64,000 nucleotides of DNA from CAVRXQ01 sp963831155 (GTDB lineage: Bacteria; Actinomycetota; Acidimicrobiia; Acidimicrobiales; Bog-793). The position numbers were made by a program, and so were the translations under genes. The stretch's first letter is position 1, and the number at the start of each line of letters is the position of its first letter. Of this stretch, positions 8,933 to 18,571 are shown piece by piece. Location of the stretch: the NCBI GenBank assembly GCA_963831155.1, contig CAWHOY010000008.1, forward strand, positions 62,001 through 126,000, written 5' to 3'. The notes under the pieces were generated by a model that did not search any database, was not told where the DNA came from, and worked only from the letters and a program-made list of their open reading frames with translations.

Positions 8933-9715
8933 GTGGATCTCGGTCTGTCAGGTGCGAGCGTCGTCGTGTCCGGTGGGGCGTCGAACATCGGCCGGGCGAT
9001 CAGCCTCGGCTTCGCTGGCGAGGGTGCGAACGTCGTCGTCGCCGACATCGACGAGGTCCAGGCGAAGCGCGTGGCCAGCGAGGCGTCGGGTGGGAGCGTC
9101 GTCGCGCGTCTCACGGACGTCACCGACCCCGAGTCCGTGGAGGCGACGGTCGAGTTCACGATCGCGACTTTCGGCTCGATCGACGTGCTCGTGAATTGCG
9201 CCGGTTGGACGATTGATCGGCTCTTTTTGGACAAGCCGAGGGAGGAATTCGAAAAAGAGATCGCCATCGACGTATGGGGTTTCATCAACTTCACCCGGCC
9301 GGTCCTCGCGCGCATGGTCGAGCGCCGCAAGGGACGCGTCGTGTCCATCGCGTCCGACGCCGGGCGGATCGGGGAGTGGAGAGAGGCCGTCTACTCGGGG
9401 ACGAAGGCGAGCGTGATCGCGATGTCGAAGGCGATCGCCAAGGAGGTCGGGAAGTACGGGATCACGTTGAACGTCGTCTGTCCCGGGTTCACCCCCGGCG
9501 ATCCGGAGACGTCCGGCGCAGATTCGATCTGGCGCGGTGAGCAAGTTGAGCAGTTCACCCCGGAGGTCCTCGAGAAGATCGCCCGCTCCTATCCCCTGCG
9601 CCGCCTCGGGCAACCCGAGGACGTCGTCGCCCCGGTGCTGTTGTTCGCCTCCGATCGTGCCTCCTACATCACAGGGCAGACGCTTTCGGTGAGCGGCGGC
9701 TACACGATGATGTGA
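8933..9715 (+). CDS. SDR family NAD(P)-dependent oxidoreductase
   Basis: A 260-residue classical short-chain dehydrogenase. The cofactor motif is variant: GGASNIG (about residue 14) in place of TGxxxGIG. NCAG is present, the active site is S in VVSIASDAGR with YSGTKASV (Tyr and Lys), and VVCPGF and the C-terminal SGGYTMM follow. An Asp at the end of beta-2 (VVADIDE) favours NAD over NADP. It begins with GTG 10 bp after the LLM gene. In this operon it is a good candidate for the 3-hydroxyacyl-CoA dehydrogenase step of a beta-oxidation-like pathway, which is inference from the two hydratases and the thiolase. Confidence 0.9.
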   Translation: MDLGLSGASVVVSGGASNIGRAISLGFAGEGANVVVADIDEVQAKRVASEASGGSVVARLTDVTDPESVEATVEFTIATFGSIDVLVNCAGWTIDRLFLDKPREEFEKEIAIDVWGFINFTRPVLARMVERRKGRVVSIASDAGRIGEWREAVYSGTKASVIAMSKAIAKEVGKYGITLNVVCPGFTPGDPETSGADSIWRGEQVEQFTPEVLEKIARSYPLRRLGQPEDVVAPVLLFASDRASYITGQTLSVSGGYTMM

Positions 9716-9761
9716 GCGAGGTGATCACGGTGCAGGTCACACCCCCCTCGTCCGTCCCGGC

Positions 9762-10478
9762 GTGATCGACGTCGACAGACCCCGCGCGGGGGTCCTCAGG
9801 GTACGTCTCAACCGTCCCGAACGGCGGAATGCGCTTGACCGCGCCATGGTCGAAGGCCTCATCGCGGCGTTCGCTTTCAAGGACGACGACACCGCTGTTG
9901 TCGTCCTTGCGGGGAACGGCAGCTTCTGCTCCGGCCTCGATCTCTCCCTTTCCGATGGCGAGCGTGCAGAGGTGAGCGACCGGCTCTACGAGCTGTACGC
10001 GTTGATGGTGCGCTCGCCCCGGCCGATCGTCGCCGCCGCGCAGGGCCATGCGATCGGCGCCGGAGCGCAGTTGCTCGTCGCGAGCGACCTCCGGCTCGTC
10101 TCCCCGCGCTGCGAGATTCGATTTCCCGGCCCCGAGCACGGGCTGGCGGTCGGCGCGTGGGCCTTGCCGAGTTTGATCGGTCGAGGTCGAGCGATCGACC
10201 TCTGCCTGACAATGCGCCCGGTCCGCGCCGAGGAGGCGCTGCAGATCGGACTCGTCGATCGGGTGGAAGAAAGACTCGACGACGCGGCGCTCGTCCTCGC
10301 AGCAGAAATCGCGGCGCTCGACAGGGTCGCAGTCGAGCGGGTGAAGGCGCTCGCGGTCGAGGCAAGCGGTCATGAGCAGGTGCTCGCACACGAAGCCGAC
10401 GGCAACCGCGGGCGAATCCCGTCGGCCGTTCGCAAGAAAGCGGCAGCCCGGGAAAGCGAGCGCGCACGATGGAGATGA
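9762..10478 (+). CDS. Enoyl-CoA hydratase/isomerase family protein (second)
   Basis: A 238-residue crotonase-fold protein with GTG start. The oxyanion motifs FCSGLDLSLS and GHAIGAGAQLLVASDL are present. At the first catalytic Glu position it has Gln/Leu (GAGAQLL) while PGPEHGL keeps the second Glu, so it may be an isomerase, lyase or thioesterase of the family rather than a classical hydratase. It is shorter than the first crotonase (4799-5566) at the C-terminus. It follows the SDR by 46 bp and overlaps the CoxG-like gene, tying the CoA genes to the molybdenum hydroxylase. Confidence 0.87.
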   Translation: MIDVDRPRAGVLRVRLNRPERRNALDRAMVEGLIAAFAFKDDDTAVVVLAGNGSFCSGLDLSLSDGERAEVSDRLYELYALMVRSPRPIVAAAQGHAIGAGAQLLVASDLRLVSPRCEIRFPGPEHGLAVGAWALPSLIGRGRAIDLCLTMRPVRAEEALQIGLVDRVEERLDDAALVLAAEIAALDRVAVERVKALAVEASGHEQVLAHEADGNRGRIPSAVRKKAAARESERARWR

Positions 10479-11257
10479 GCCACGAGTTCGAGGTGAGCTC
10501 ACCGCTCGCCGAGACCTGGGCGGTCCTGACCGACATCGAGCGGATCGCGCCTTGCATGCCCGGAGCCGAGCTCAGGGGGATCGAAGATGACGAGTTCCGC
10601 GGGGTCGTCAAGGTGAAGTTGGGCGCGATCACCGCGGAGTACCGAGGAGCGGCGCGCTTTGTCGAGAAGGACGACACGGCCCACCGCGCCGTCCTGCGCG
10701 CGGAGGGGAGGGAGGCCCGCGGCCAGGGGAGCGCTGCGGCGACGATCACGGCGCGGCTCGCGCCGAGGGGCAGCGGGACCAAGGTGTCGGTGGTCACCGA
10801 CCTCCAGATCACGGGCAGGGTTGCCCAGTTCGGGCGCGGGGTGCTCGCCGAGGTCTCGGGCATGTTGCTCGGACAGTTTGTCGACAATCTCGAAACGACC
10901 GTGCTCAAGGACGGGCCAAACAGTCATGAATCCGAGGTCGGCGGTTCGTCCTCGGCGCGAACCTCTGAGGACAGCGACGCTTGGCGCGCGCAGCCGGTCG
11001 TCCCGGAGGACTCTCGCATCGCGGCCGACCGCGCAGCGTTCTCGGGCGACGAACGTCAACCGGTAGAGCCGGTGGACCTCTTCGCGGTCGCGCGCGGACC
11101 GATCGCGCGGCGCGTCCTCCCCGGTCTCGCCGTCCTGGTTCTGGTCGTGATCGCTCTGGCGATCATCCGGCGCGTTCTCGGACCAGACGATTCTGAGGCC
11201 AAGTGGTCGTCAGCGATGGCGGACCAAACGCGGCACTGGTCAGGGAACGGCTCGTGA
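10469..11257 (+). CDS. CoxG-like protein (SRPBCC domain) with C-terminal membrane anchor
   Basis: About 262 residues. Residues 1-150 form a CO dehydrogenase subunit G (CoxG, START/SRPBCC) domain: MSHEFEVSSPLAETWAVL, then a PGAEL motif near residue 30 and the C-terminal helix FGRGVLAEVSGMLLGQF. A polar linker is followed by one hydrophobic helix (VLPGLAVLVLVVIALAIIRRVL, about residues 213-234), giving an inside-anchored protein. CoxG recruits the Mo hydroxylase to the membrane in known systems. Its presence 6 kb downstream ties the CoA block to genes 315-4066. ATG 10475 overlapping the previous stop is an alternative start. Confidence 0.88.
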   Translation: MEMSHEFEVSSPLAETWAVLTDIERIAPCMPGAELRGIEDDEFRGVVKVKLGAITAEYRGAARFVEKDDTAHRAVLRAEGREARGQGSAAATITARLAPRGSGTKVSVVTDLQITGRVAQFGRGVLAEVSGMLLGQFVDNLETTVLKDGPNSHESEVGGSSSARTSEDSDAWRAQPVVPEDSRIAADRAAFSGDERQPVEPVDLFAVARGPIARRVLPGLAVLVLVVIALAIIRRVLGPDDSEAKWSSAMADQTRHWSGNGS

Positions 11258-11285
11258 GCGCGAGGGGCGCGAGGGGAATCAAGAC

Positions 11286-12422
11286 ATGACCGATCACCAA
11301 GACGCGGTGTGGATTGAAAGATGCGACATCGCTCCTGGCAATGGTCCAATCGTTGCGGTGAAGGACATGATCGACGTCGCGGGGGCGGTGACAACGGCGG
11401 GGTGCCGCGCCGTCGCGATCCGCAAAAAGGAGGCGGCTCGCGACGCGATCTGCGTGTCTCGAGTGAAGGAACAAGGTGGTCGGATCGCCGGGAAGACGAA
11501 TCTGCACGAGCTCGCGTTCGGGGTCACCGGCGTGAATCCGTGGTTCGGCACGCCCGCGAATCCCGTCGATCCCGGGCACGTACCGGGCGGCTCGTCATCA
11601 GGTTCCGCGGTCGCGGTCGCGTTGGGCGATGCAGACATCGCGCTCGGAACCGACACCGCCGGTTCCGTAAGAATCCCGGCGGCGTGCTGCGGTGTGATCG
11701 GATTGAAGACCACCTACGGCAGGATCCCCGTCGATGGGGTGTGGCCGCTCGCTCCGAGCTTCGACACCGTGGGGCCACTCGCGCGCAGCGTCGCCGGAGT
11801 GATTAGCGGCATGCGACTCCTCGAACCCGGCTTCGAAATGGCCGCGACGGCTCCCGACGCCGTCGGCCGGATTGATTTCGGTTCGGAGATCGCCATCGAC
11901 CCCGTAATCGACGACGCGGTCGAACTGGTGCTCAGACGTGCGGAACTGACGCCACACGCTGTTCGTGTCGAAGGTTGGGAACGTGCCTGGCGCGATCAGC
12001 AGACTTTGGTCGGGACTGAGGCGCTGGCAAGCGATTCATGGCTGATCGGCGAGGACGCCGAGGAGACGATCGGTGCCGACACGCTCCAACGGTTCCGAGA
12101 GTCCGACGTTCCGTCAGCAGTGACCGACGCCGCTCGCAGTCGAACGAATCGCTGGAAGTCCGCGTTCACGCGGATCGTCGAGAGTTTCGGGGTGCTTGCG
12201 CTGCCGACGCTCGCCCGAAGGGCACCGCTCGTCGGTGAACGCGGCGGGTGGATGGCCCTCCTCACTGCCCCCGTCAGCCTCGCCGGCTTGCCCGCGATCG
12301 CACTGCCCGTTGCGGCCAAGGGACGTCCTCCGGCGAGCCTTCAGCTCGTCGCGGCAGCGGGGCGTGAGGACCTTCTGCTTGCCACTGCAACTCGGATCGA
12401 GGAGGCGGTTTCGTCAGCCTGA
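11286..12422 (+). CDS. Amidase (amidase signature family)
   Basis: A 378-residue amidase with the Ser-cisSer-Lys catalytic system: Lys26 in VAVKDMID, cis-Ser in GGSSSGSAVAVALG (about residues 101-114) and nucleophile Ser127 in GTDTAGSVRIPAA. It is shorter than most family members (450-500), mainly because the region before the catalytic Lys is only 25 residues, as in some AmiD or glutamyl-tRNA amidotransferase A-like enzymes. The substrate is an amide in the cytoplasm. It follows the CoxG-like gene by 28 bp, so it may belong to the catabolic operon, and it converges on the peptide-type ABC transporter genes. Confidence 0.9.
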   Translation: MTDHQDAVWIERCDIAPGNGPIVAVKDMIDVAGAVTTAGCRAVAIRKKEAARDAICVSRVKEQGGRIAGKTNLHELAFGVTGVNPWFGTPANPVDPGHVPGGSSSGSAVAVALGDADIALGTDTAGSVRIPAACCGVIGLKTTYGRIPVDGVWPLAPSFDTVGPLARSVAGVISGMRLLEPGFEMAATAPDAVGRIDFGSEIAIDPVIDDAVELVLRRAELTPHAVRVEGWERAWRDQQTLVGTEALASDSWLIGEDAEETIGADTLQRFRESDVPSAVTDAARSRTNRWKSAFTRIVESFGVLALPTLARRAPLVGERGGWMALLTAPVSLAGLPAIALPVAAKGRPPASLQLVAAAGREDLLLATATRIEEAVSSA

Positions 12423-12648
12423 ACAAAAGCGCATGAAGTCCTAGTTTTCAGGGCGTTTCTGACGCGGGATCGAGTGTGAGCCGGAGTTCACGAGCAGCGT
12501 CGACGTCCGGCGCCTCGACAAGTCTCCATATATATAAAGCGCGATCAAGGCAGATCTCGCCTGAGAACTTGGGCTCTCCCGCCGGCGCCGTCCGCGCGTG
12601 TGCCGCCTGCGACATGACAATTTTCCTTATCCATCGAGCGGCGCGCCC
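12423..12648. other. Intergenic region between convergent amidase and ABC transporter genes
   Basis: About 226 bp between two stop codons. It has a locally AT-rich stretch (tatatataaag near 12532). No reading frame with recognisable protein similarity and no clear terminator hairpin was seen. Confidence 0.5.
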
Positions 12649-13697
<1,049 letters not shown>

Positions 13698-13701
<4 letters not shown>

Positions 13702-14687
13702 GCGCTCACCGTCTCGCTGGTGGCGACTGCGTCGCTGTAGAGCACGCAGCGCACGAGGTCGCCCTCGAGGCTGAGCAGCTCGGGGACAGCGAGGGAGCAG
13801 TCGGGTCTCGCCTTTCCGCAACGCGGCTCGAAGCGGCAACCGGGCGGCAGTCGTCGCAGATCCGGCGGGTACCCCGGGATGCCTTCGAGAGCCGTCCTCG
13901 GGCCGTACACCGAGGGAAAGGCGTCGAGCAAGCCCTGGGTGTAGGGGTGGCGGGGGCGGTCGAAGAGGGCTCGCGTCGCCCCGAGCTCGACGATCTGGCC
14001 GGCGTACATCACCGCCAGCCGGTCCGAGAAGTGGCTGACTAGCGACATGTCGTGTGTCACGAACATGACGGCGAAGCCGAGCCGCTGCTGGAGCTGCTTG
14101 ACCTGGAGCATGAGGGATCGTTGTGCCACGACGTCGAGGGCCGAGGTGGGCTCATCCATGAGGATCAGCTCGGGCGAGAACAACAGAGCCATGGCGATCA
14201 TCACGCGCTGGCGCATCCCTCCCGAGAGCTGGTGGGGATAGCTCTTCAGATGCACAGAGTCGATGCCGACCAGAGCGAGGACCTCCCGGCCGCGCTCGGC
14301 GATGCGCGCCTTGGCCCTGACGCCGTGGGCTCGCATCGCGTCGGCGAATTGCGCGCCGACGCTCTTCATGGGGTTTAGCGCGTTCATCGCGCTCTGCATG
14401 ACGACAGAGAAGTCGCGCCAGCGGATGGCGCGCAGCTCCTTGGCACTCATCTGCACGAGGTTCGTGCCCTTGAAGTCGACGGAGCCCTCGACGGTTCGAG
14501 CCGGCGGGCTGAGCAGTTGTGCAATGGCAAAGAGCAGCGTCGACTTGCCACAACCCGACTCGCCGACGACGGCGAGGAACTCGCCGGGGTCGAGCGACAG
14601 CTCGACCCCGTCGACGGCGCGCAGCTGCTCGTTGCCGGTGGTGTACTCCACGCTCAGGCGGTGGACCTGCAGGACTGGCTCACCCAC
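13698..14687 (-). CDS. Oligopeptide-type ABC transporter ATP-binding protein (DppD/OppD-like)
   Basis: A 329-residue ATPase partner. Motifs are Walker A GESGCGKST (about residue 42), Q-loop VVMQSAMNALNP, signature LSGGMRQRV, Walker B LILMDEPTSALDV and the H-loop VTHDMS. The C-terminal oligo_HPY element CRFEPRCGKARPDC is present. Together with the DppF-like protein it forms the nucleotide-binding heterodimer that drives uptake. The ATG overlaps the permease end by 8 bp and the stop overlaps the next start, so the operon is tightly coupled. Confidence 0.94.
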
Positions 14688-15654
14688 CGCTGGCTCCAGC
14701 CGTCACGCTGCGTGCGTGCCTGTCAGCAAGGCGCCGCCGGCGGGTGCGCGAGTTGCGGAGCGCCGGGTTGCCGATCTCGTCGAAGGCATAGTTGAGCAGC
14801 GCGAACGCCCCGCCGAGGAGGGCGATAGCCACCCCGGGGGCGATCGCCCACAGCGGTTGGCCGCCCGGCAGCGCCTCGTTGTTTTGCGCCCAGTAGAGCA
14901 TCGAGCCCCAGCTGACGACGTCCGGATTGCCGAGGCCGATGAACTGCAACCCGGCCGCGGCGAGCACCGAGTACACCGCGGCGGAGAGGAAGGCGGCGAC
15001 GATCAGCGAGATCATGAGCGGCAGGATCTCAAAGACGATGATCCGCCAGCGCCGCTCTCCGCGCAGCTTGGCTGCGACGAGGAAGTCACGACTGCGCAGC
15101 GCGAGCGCCTGGGAGCGCAGCTGGCGCGCGCCGTAGGACCAACCCGTAACGACGAGCACGGCGATGATCACCGTCGTGCTGGCGCTCTTGGAGTAGGCGG
15201 CGATCACCACGATCAGCGGGAAGGCCGGGATGACGAGGAAGATGTCGGTGAAAAGCGACAGGATCCCGTCGGCCACCCCGCCGAGATAGGCCGCCGAGAC
15301 CCCGATCAGCACCGCCAGCGCCGTCGCCAGGAGTCCCGCCACCACGGCGATCTCGAGCGACACCCGCGTGCCATAGATGACCTGGGCGAAGATGTCCTGG
15401 CCGAGCGCCGTGGTACCGAGAAGATGGGCCCCGGATGGCCCCTGGCGCGGCACGTAGATCTCGGCGCTCGGGTTGTCCTTGGCGAAGAGCCCCGGCGCGA
15501 TGGACAAGAAGATGAAGGCGAGCAGCACGACGAGGCCGACGACAGCCTTCTTGTTGGAGAAGAGCGTCCGGAAGAACGAGCGGACGCTCTTCAGACGGGC
15601 CCGGGTTCGGCGCTGCGTCGGCGTACCGACGCGCAACGGCGGATTCGCCAGCAT
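14680..15654 (-). CDS. Oligopeptide-type ABC transporter permease (DppC-like)
   Basis: A 324-residue inner-membrane permease. The frame stays open for another 300 codons antisense-like across dppB, but the real start is the ATG at 15654, which shares one base with the dppB stop (TGATG). The N-terminal OppC_N helix is KAVVGLVVLLAFIFLSIAPG; the HLLGTTALGQDIFAQVIYGTR motif typical of DppC follows. The EAA-like loop is AAKLRGERRWRIIVFEILP. Five to six transmembrane helices are visible. It pairs with DppB to form the pore. Confidence 0.92.
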   Translation of the reverse strand: MLANPPLRVGTPTQRRTRARLKSVRSFFRTLFSNKKAVVGLVVLLAFIFLSIAPGLFAKDNPSAEIYVPRQGPSGAHLLGTTALGQDIFAQVIYGTRVSLEIAVVAGLLATALAVLIGVSAAYLGGVADGILSLFTDIFLVIPAFPLIVVIAAYSKSASTTVIIAVLVVTGWSYGARQLRSQALALRSRDFLVAAKLRGERRWRIIVFEILPLMISLIVAAFLSAAVYSVLAAAGLQFIGLGNPDVVSWGSMLYWAQNNEALPGGQPLWAIAPGVAIALLGGAFALLNYAFDEIGNPALRNSRTRRRRLADRHARSVTAGASGG

Positions 15655-16637
15655 CAGCTCGAGGACCTCGTGCGCGGGTCGAGCAGCACGGTGACCGCGT
15701 CGACGATCAGCACCGCCACGAGCACGGCGACGGTGATGAGCATGAACAGCGTCTGCATCAGCGGGTAGTCCTCGTTGACCACCGCTTGCAGCAGCATGTA
15801 GCCGACACCTGGGTAGTCGAAGACGTACTCGACGAGGATGGCCCCCGAGACGACGAAGCCGAGCGACATGCCGAAGCCGGTCAGGTTCGGCAGGATGGCG
15901 TTGCGCCCGGCGTAGTCGAGCATGATCCTCCATGACGAGAGCCCCTTGGCACGTCCCATGCGGATGTGGTCCTCGGCCAGGGTGGTGATCATGTTGTTCC
16001 GCATCGTCAGCACCCAGCCGCCGATCGAGGTGACGACGATCGTGAGGCCGGGCAGGAGCGCGTGCTCGATCACGTCGCCGATGTACGACCAGGTCAAGGC
16101 GGCCGTCGCCCCGTAGGCGCTGCCGGCGCCCTGGGGCAGCCAGCGCAGCTTGACGGCGAAGAGCAGGATGGCGAGCATGCCGACGAAGAAGTAGGGGAAG
16201 GCCGAGAGGATGATGAAGACGGGCGGCATGACGCTGTCGAACAACCCGCCGCGCCGCCATGCCCCGAACAGTCCGATGAAGGTGCCGAGGACGAAGGCGA
16301 TCACCGTCGCCACGCCGACGAGCCCGAGCGTCCAGGGCAGCGCGGAGGCGACCACCTGGCTGACGGTGTCTGGGAAGAACGTGAGCGAAGTGCCCCAGTG
16401 GCCCGTGAGCGTGTTGCCGAGGTAGGAGAAGTACTGGGACACGAGGCCGGTGTGGCTGTTGACCCCGAAGGCGACTTCCATCGCTTTCAGCGTCGAGCCA
16501 GTCAACCGCCCGTGGAAGCGCGCCATCATCGCGATCGCCGGGTTGCCCGGCATCAGCCGCGGGAGGAGGAAGTTGATCGTCATCGCCGCCCACAACGTGG
16601 CGACGAAGAACCCGAGGCGGCGGAGGACGTAGCGCAT
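15654..16637 (-). CDS. Oligopeptide-type ABC transporter permease (DppB-like)
   Basis: A 327-residue permease. The N-terminus YVLRRLGFFVATLWAAMTINFLLPRLMPGNP is a hallmark of DppB/OppB. The EAA loop GRAKGLSSWRIMLDYAGRNAILPN is in the expected place (about residue 225). About six transmembrane helices are visible. Its start lies 211 bp downstream of the binding-protein gene, and that spacer contains a strong hairpin (16784-16837). Confidence 0.92.
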   Translation of the reverse strand: MRYVLRRLGFFVATLWAAMTINFLLPRLMPGNPAIAMMARFHGRLTGSTLKAMEVAFGVNSHTGLVSQYFSYLGNTLTGHWGTSLTFFPDTVSQVVASALPWTLGLVGVATVIAFVLGTFIGLFGAWRRGGLFDSVMPPVFIILSAFPYFFVGMLAILLFAVKLRWLPQGAGSAYGATAALTWSYIGDVIEHALLPGLTIVVTSIGGWVLTMRNNMITTLAEDHIRMGRAKGLSSWRIMLDYAGRNAILPNLTGFGMSLGFVVSGAILVEYVFDYPGVGYMLLQAVVNEDYPLMQTLFMLITVAVLVAVLIVDAVTVLLDPRTRSSS

Positions 16638-16783
16638 ACAGCTAGCTCAGTTTTGCAGTGCCAGGCACGCCGTCAGGTGGTGCGGGTCTGGGAACCCCTG
16701 CGCCGTTGCGGCCAGCTGTTCTGCTGGCAGGCCCGCTCTTCGAGCCTGCCACGCTTTGGGTGCGCTTTGATCGCGGTGACGGG

Positions 16784-16837
16784 CCCGGGTCCCGCCGGCC
16801 GCGCCGCGCCACGTTGCGCGGCCGGCGGGGTCCCGGG
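16784..16837 (-). promoter_or_regulatory. Long GC-rich hairpin between binding-protein and permease genes
   Basis: An inverted repeat with arms 16784-16803 (starting cccgggtcccg) and 16817-16837 (ending ggggtcccggg), 20-21 bp and nearly perfect (one bulge and one T/A difference), loop about 13 nt. It sits 12 bp after the solute-binding protein stop and about 150 bp before the permease start. Such intra-operon hairpins usually cause partial termination or protect the 5' mRNA part, giving more binding protein than permease; that role is inferred. No long U-tract follows. Confidence 0.7.
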
Positions 16838-16848
16838 CACCGCTCGGA

Positions 16849-18552
16849 TCACTTGACGCTGAGGTGCAGCAGCACGACCTCGAAGTCGGGCACGACGTAC
16901 ATGTACGGCTGGGCGTACGGGTCCGAGGCCGACGGCCAGCCGGTGAACTGCTGGGTCGAGTACTCGTCCCAGTCGACCTGCCCGAGCACGGGGATCAGCG
17001 GGACGTCGTTCTCGAGCACGGCCTGCAGCTTGTCCATGATCGAATGTTGGGTCGAGCTGTTGGTGGTCGCCGCGTACTCTGCGAGCAGCTGGTCGGTCGA
17101 GCTGGATGAGAAGCGCTCCCAGTTCGTCGTTGCCGGCTTGCCGATCGGGGCCGTGTTGGCGCTGTTCAGCCACTGGTTGAACTCGTAGTACGGGCTCGGG
17201 CCGCCTGTCTCGTAGCCGTAGGCGAGCTGGAAGTTGCCGTCGTAGAGCTTGGCGCTGTAGTCGGTGCCGGAGGTGTTGTCGACCGTGAGCTTGATGCCGA
17301 CGGCCGCGAGCTCCTGGGACACCACCTGCAGGTCGGCGACCCAGTCGGTATAGGCGCTCTGGTTGATGATGGTGAACGACAGCGGCTGGCCCTTTGGCGA
17401 GACGAAGACGCCGCTCGAGTTCTTCTTGAACCCGGCTTTCTCGAGGATCGAGATCGCTTCGCTCGGGTCGTATCGGTAGCCGGAGGCCTTGAGCTGCGAG
17501 CTGTCGAGCCAGGACGAAAAGGTCGGCGTGACGATACCCGCCTGGTTGGCACCCGGCTCGTAGCCGTACTCACCGATCGCTGCCACCCGGCTGCGGTCGA
17601 TGGCGTAGGCCATTGCCTTGCGCACCGCGACGTTGTCGAGCAGGGCGTCCTTCTGGTTGATGAAGATCGACACGTTCACCACCGGCGGGAACCAGTAGTG
17701 GTTGTCCGGACTCTTGGAGAGGTATTCGGTCTGCAGGTTGGGGATGAACTGGCCGCCCCACTGCGCCCCGCCGGTCGAGAGCAGCGTGTTGGCGGGCGGG
17801 TTCGAGGAGAACGACGGGTACTCGACCTTGGCAATCTTCGGCAGACCGGGTTGCCAGTAGTGCGGGTTGGCGCTGTAGGAAACGTTCTGGGCGCTGCAGC
17901 TGCTGATGAGGTAAGGCCCTGTGCCGATCGGGTCGGCGTCTTTGTAAGTGACCGGGTTGGACACCGTCGACCAGATGTGCTCGGGCACGATGCCGACCTG
18001 GTCGGCGATGTAGTAAAAGTACGGAACCGCCTTCGCCTTGAAGGTCATCACGACCTGGTCCGAGCCCTTCTGAACGACCGAAGAGAGCACCGACCACACC
18101 GAGTTGAGGTCGAGCGCCGGGTACTTCTTCAGCATCTCGAAGGTGAACACCACGTCCGCAGGGGTGAAGGGCTTACCGTCGGACCAGTCCACGCCCTTTC
18201 GGATCGTGAAGGTGAGCACCTTGTCGGCGTCGCTCCAGGCGTAGGCGGTCGCCAGCCACGGCGTCACCTTTCCGTTCTCGAGGGTGTCGACGAACATCAG
18301 TGGCTCGTAGACCACTCCGAGCGAGAGGAAGTCCGAGTCCGGGCTGTACGGGCTGAAGCCGCAGGTCCAGGGGAACTGGGCGTCGGAGATGGTGAGCGTC
18401 CCGCTCGGTCCGGATGACCCGTGGCCCTTTGTCGCGTGGGCGGTCCCGGCCGTGGCGTGCGGGGCCGAACCGGTCGCGCCAGCGCTCGTCGCGATCCCAA
18501 GGACGACTGCCGCCGTGGCGAGCCCCGCCGCGAAGAAGCGCCTGGTTTTCAT
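16849..18552 (-). CDS. ABC transporter substrate-binding protein, family 5 (peptide/nickel type)
   Basis: A 567-residue secreted receptor. ATG 18552 is preceded by a purine-rich AAAAGGGGGAG ribosome site. The signal peptide is MKTRRFFAAGLATAAVVLGIATSAGATG. Family 5 landmarks are VVYEPLMFVD, WLATAYAWSDADKVLTFTIRKGVDWSDGKPFTPADVVFTFEML and a later VRKAMAYAIDR. An Ala/Gly/His-rich linker follows the signal peptide. It probably delivers a peptide or other multi-charged organic solute to the DppBCDF-like importer. The upstream SDR ends only 19 bp before, in the same strand. Confidence 0.93.
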   Translation of the reverse strand: MKTRRFFAAGLATAAVVLGIATSAGATGSAPHATAGTAHATKGHGSSGPSGTLTISDAQFPWTCGFSPYSPDSDFLSLGVVYEPLMFVDTLENGKVTPWLATAYAWSDADKVLTFTIRKGVDWSDGKPFTPADVVFTFEMLKKYPALDLNSVWSVLSSVVQKGSDQVVMTFKAKAVPYFYYIADQVGIVPEHIWSTVSNPVTYKDADPIGTGPYLISSCSAQNVSYSANPHYWQPGLPKIAKVEYPSFSSNPPANTLLSTGGAQWGGQFIPNLQTEYLSKSPDNHYWFPPVVNVSIFINQKDALLDNVAVRKAMAYAIDRSRVAAIGEYGYEPGANQAGIVTPTFSSWLDSSQLKASGYRYDPSEAISILEKAGFKKNSSGVFVSPKGQPLSFTIINQSAYTDWVADLQVVSQELAAVGIKLTVDNTSGTDYSAKLYDGNFQLAYGYETGGPSPYYEFNQWLNSANTAPIGKPATTNWERFSSSSTDQLLAEYAATTNSSTQHSIMDKLQAVLENDVPLIPVLGQVDWDEYSTQQFTGWPSASDPYAQPYMYVVPDFEVVLLHLSVK

Positions 18553-18571
18553 TGCTCCCCCTTTTATTCCG

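Noticed and set aside
15655..16593. Long N-terminal extension of the DppC-like frame
   Set aside because: It is Arg/His/Pro-rich, lies over the intact DppB gene in another frame, and has no family likeness; the real start is at 15654.
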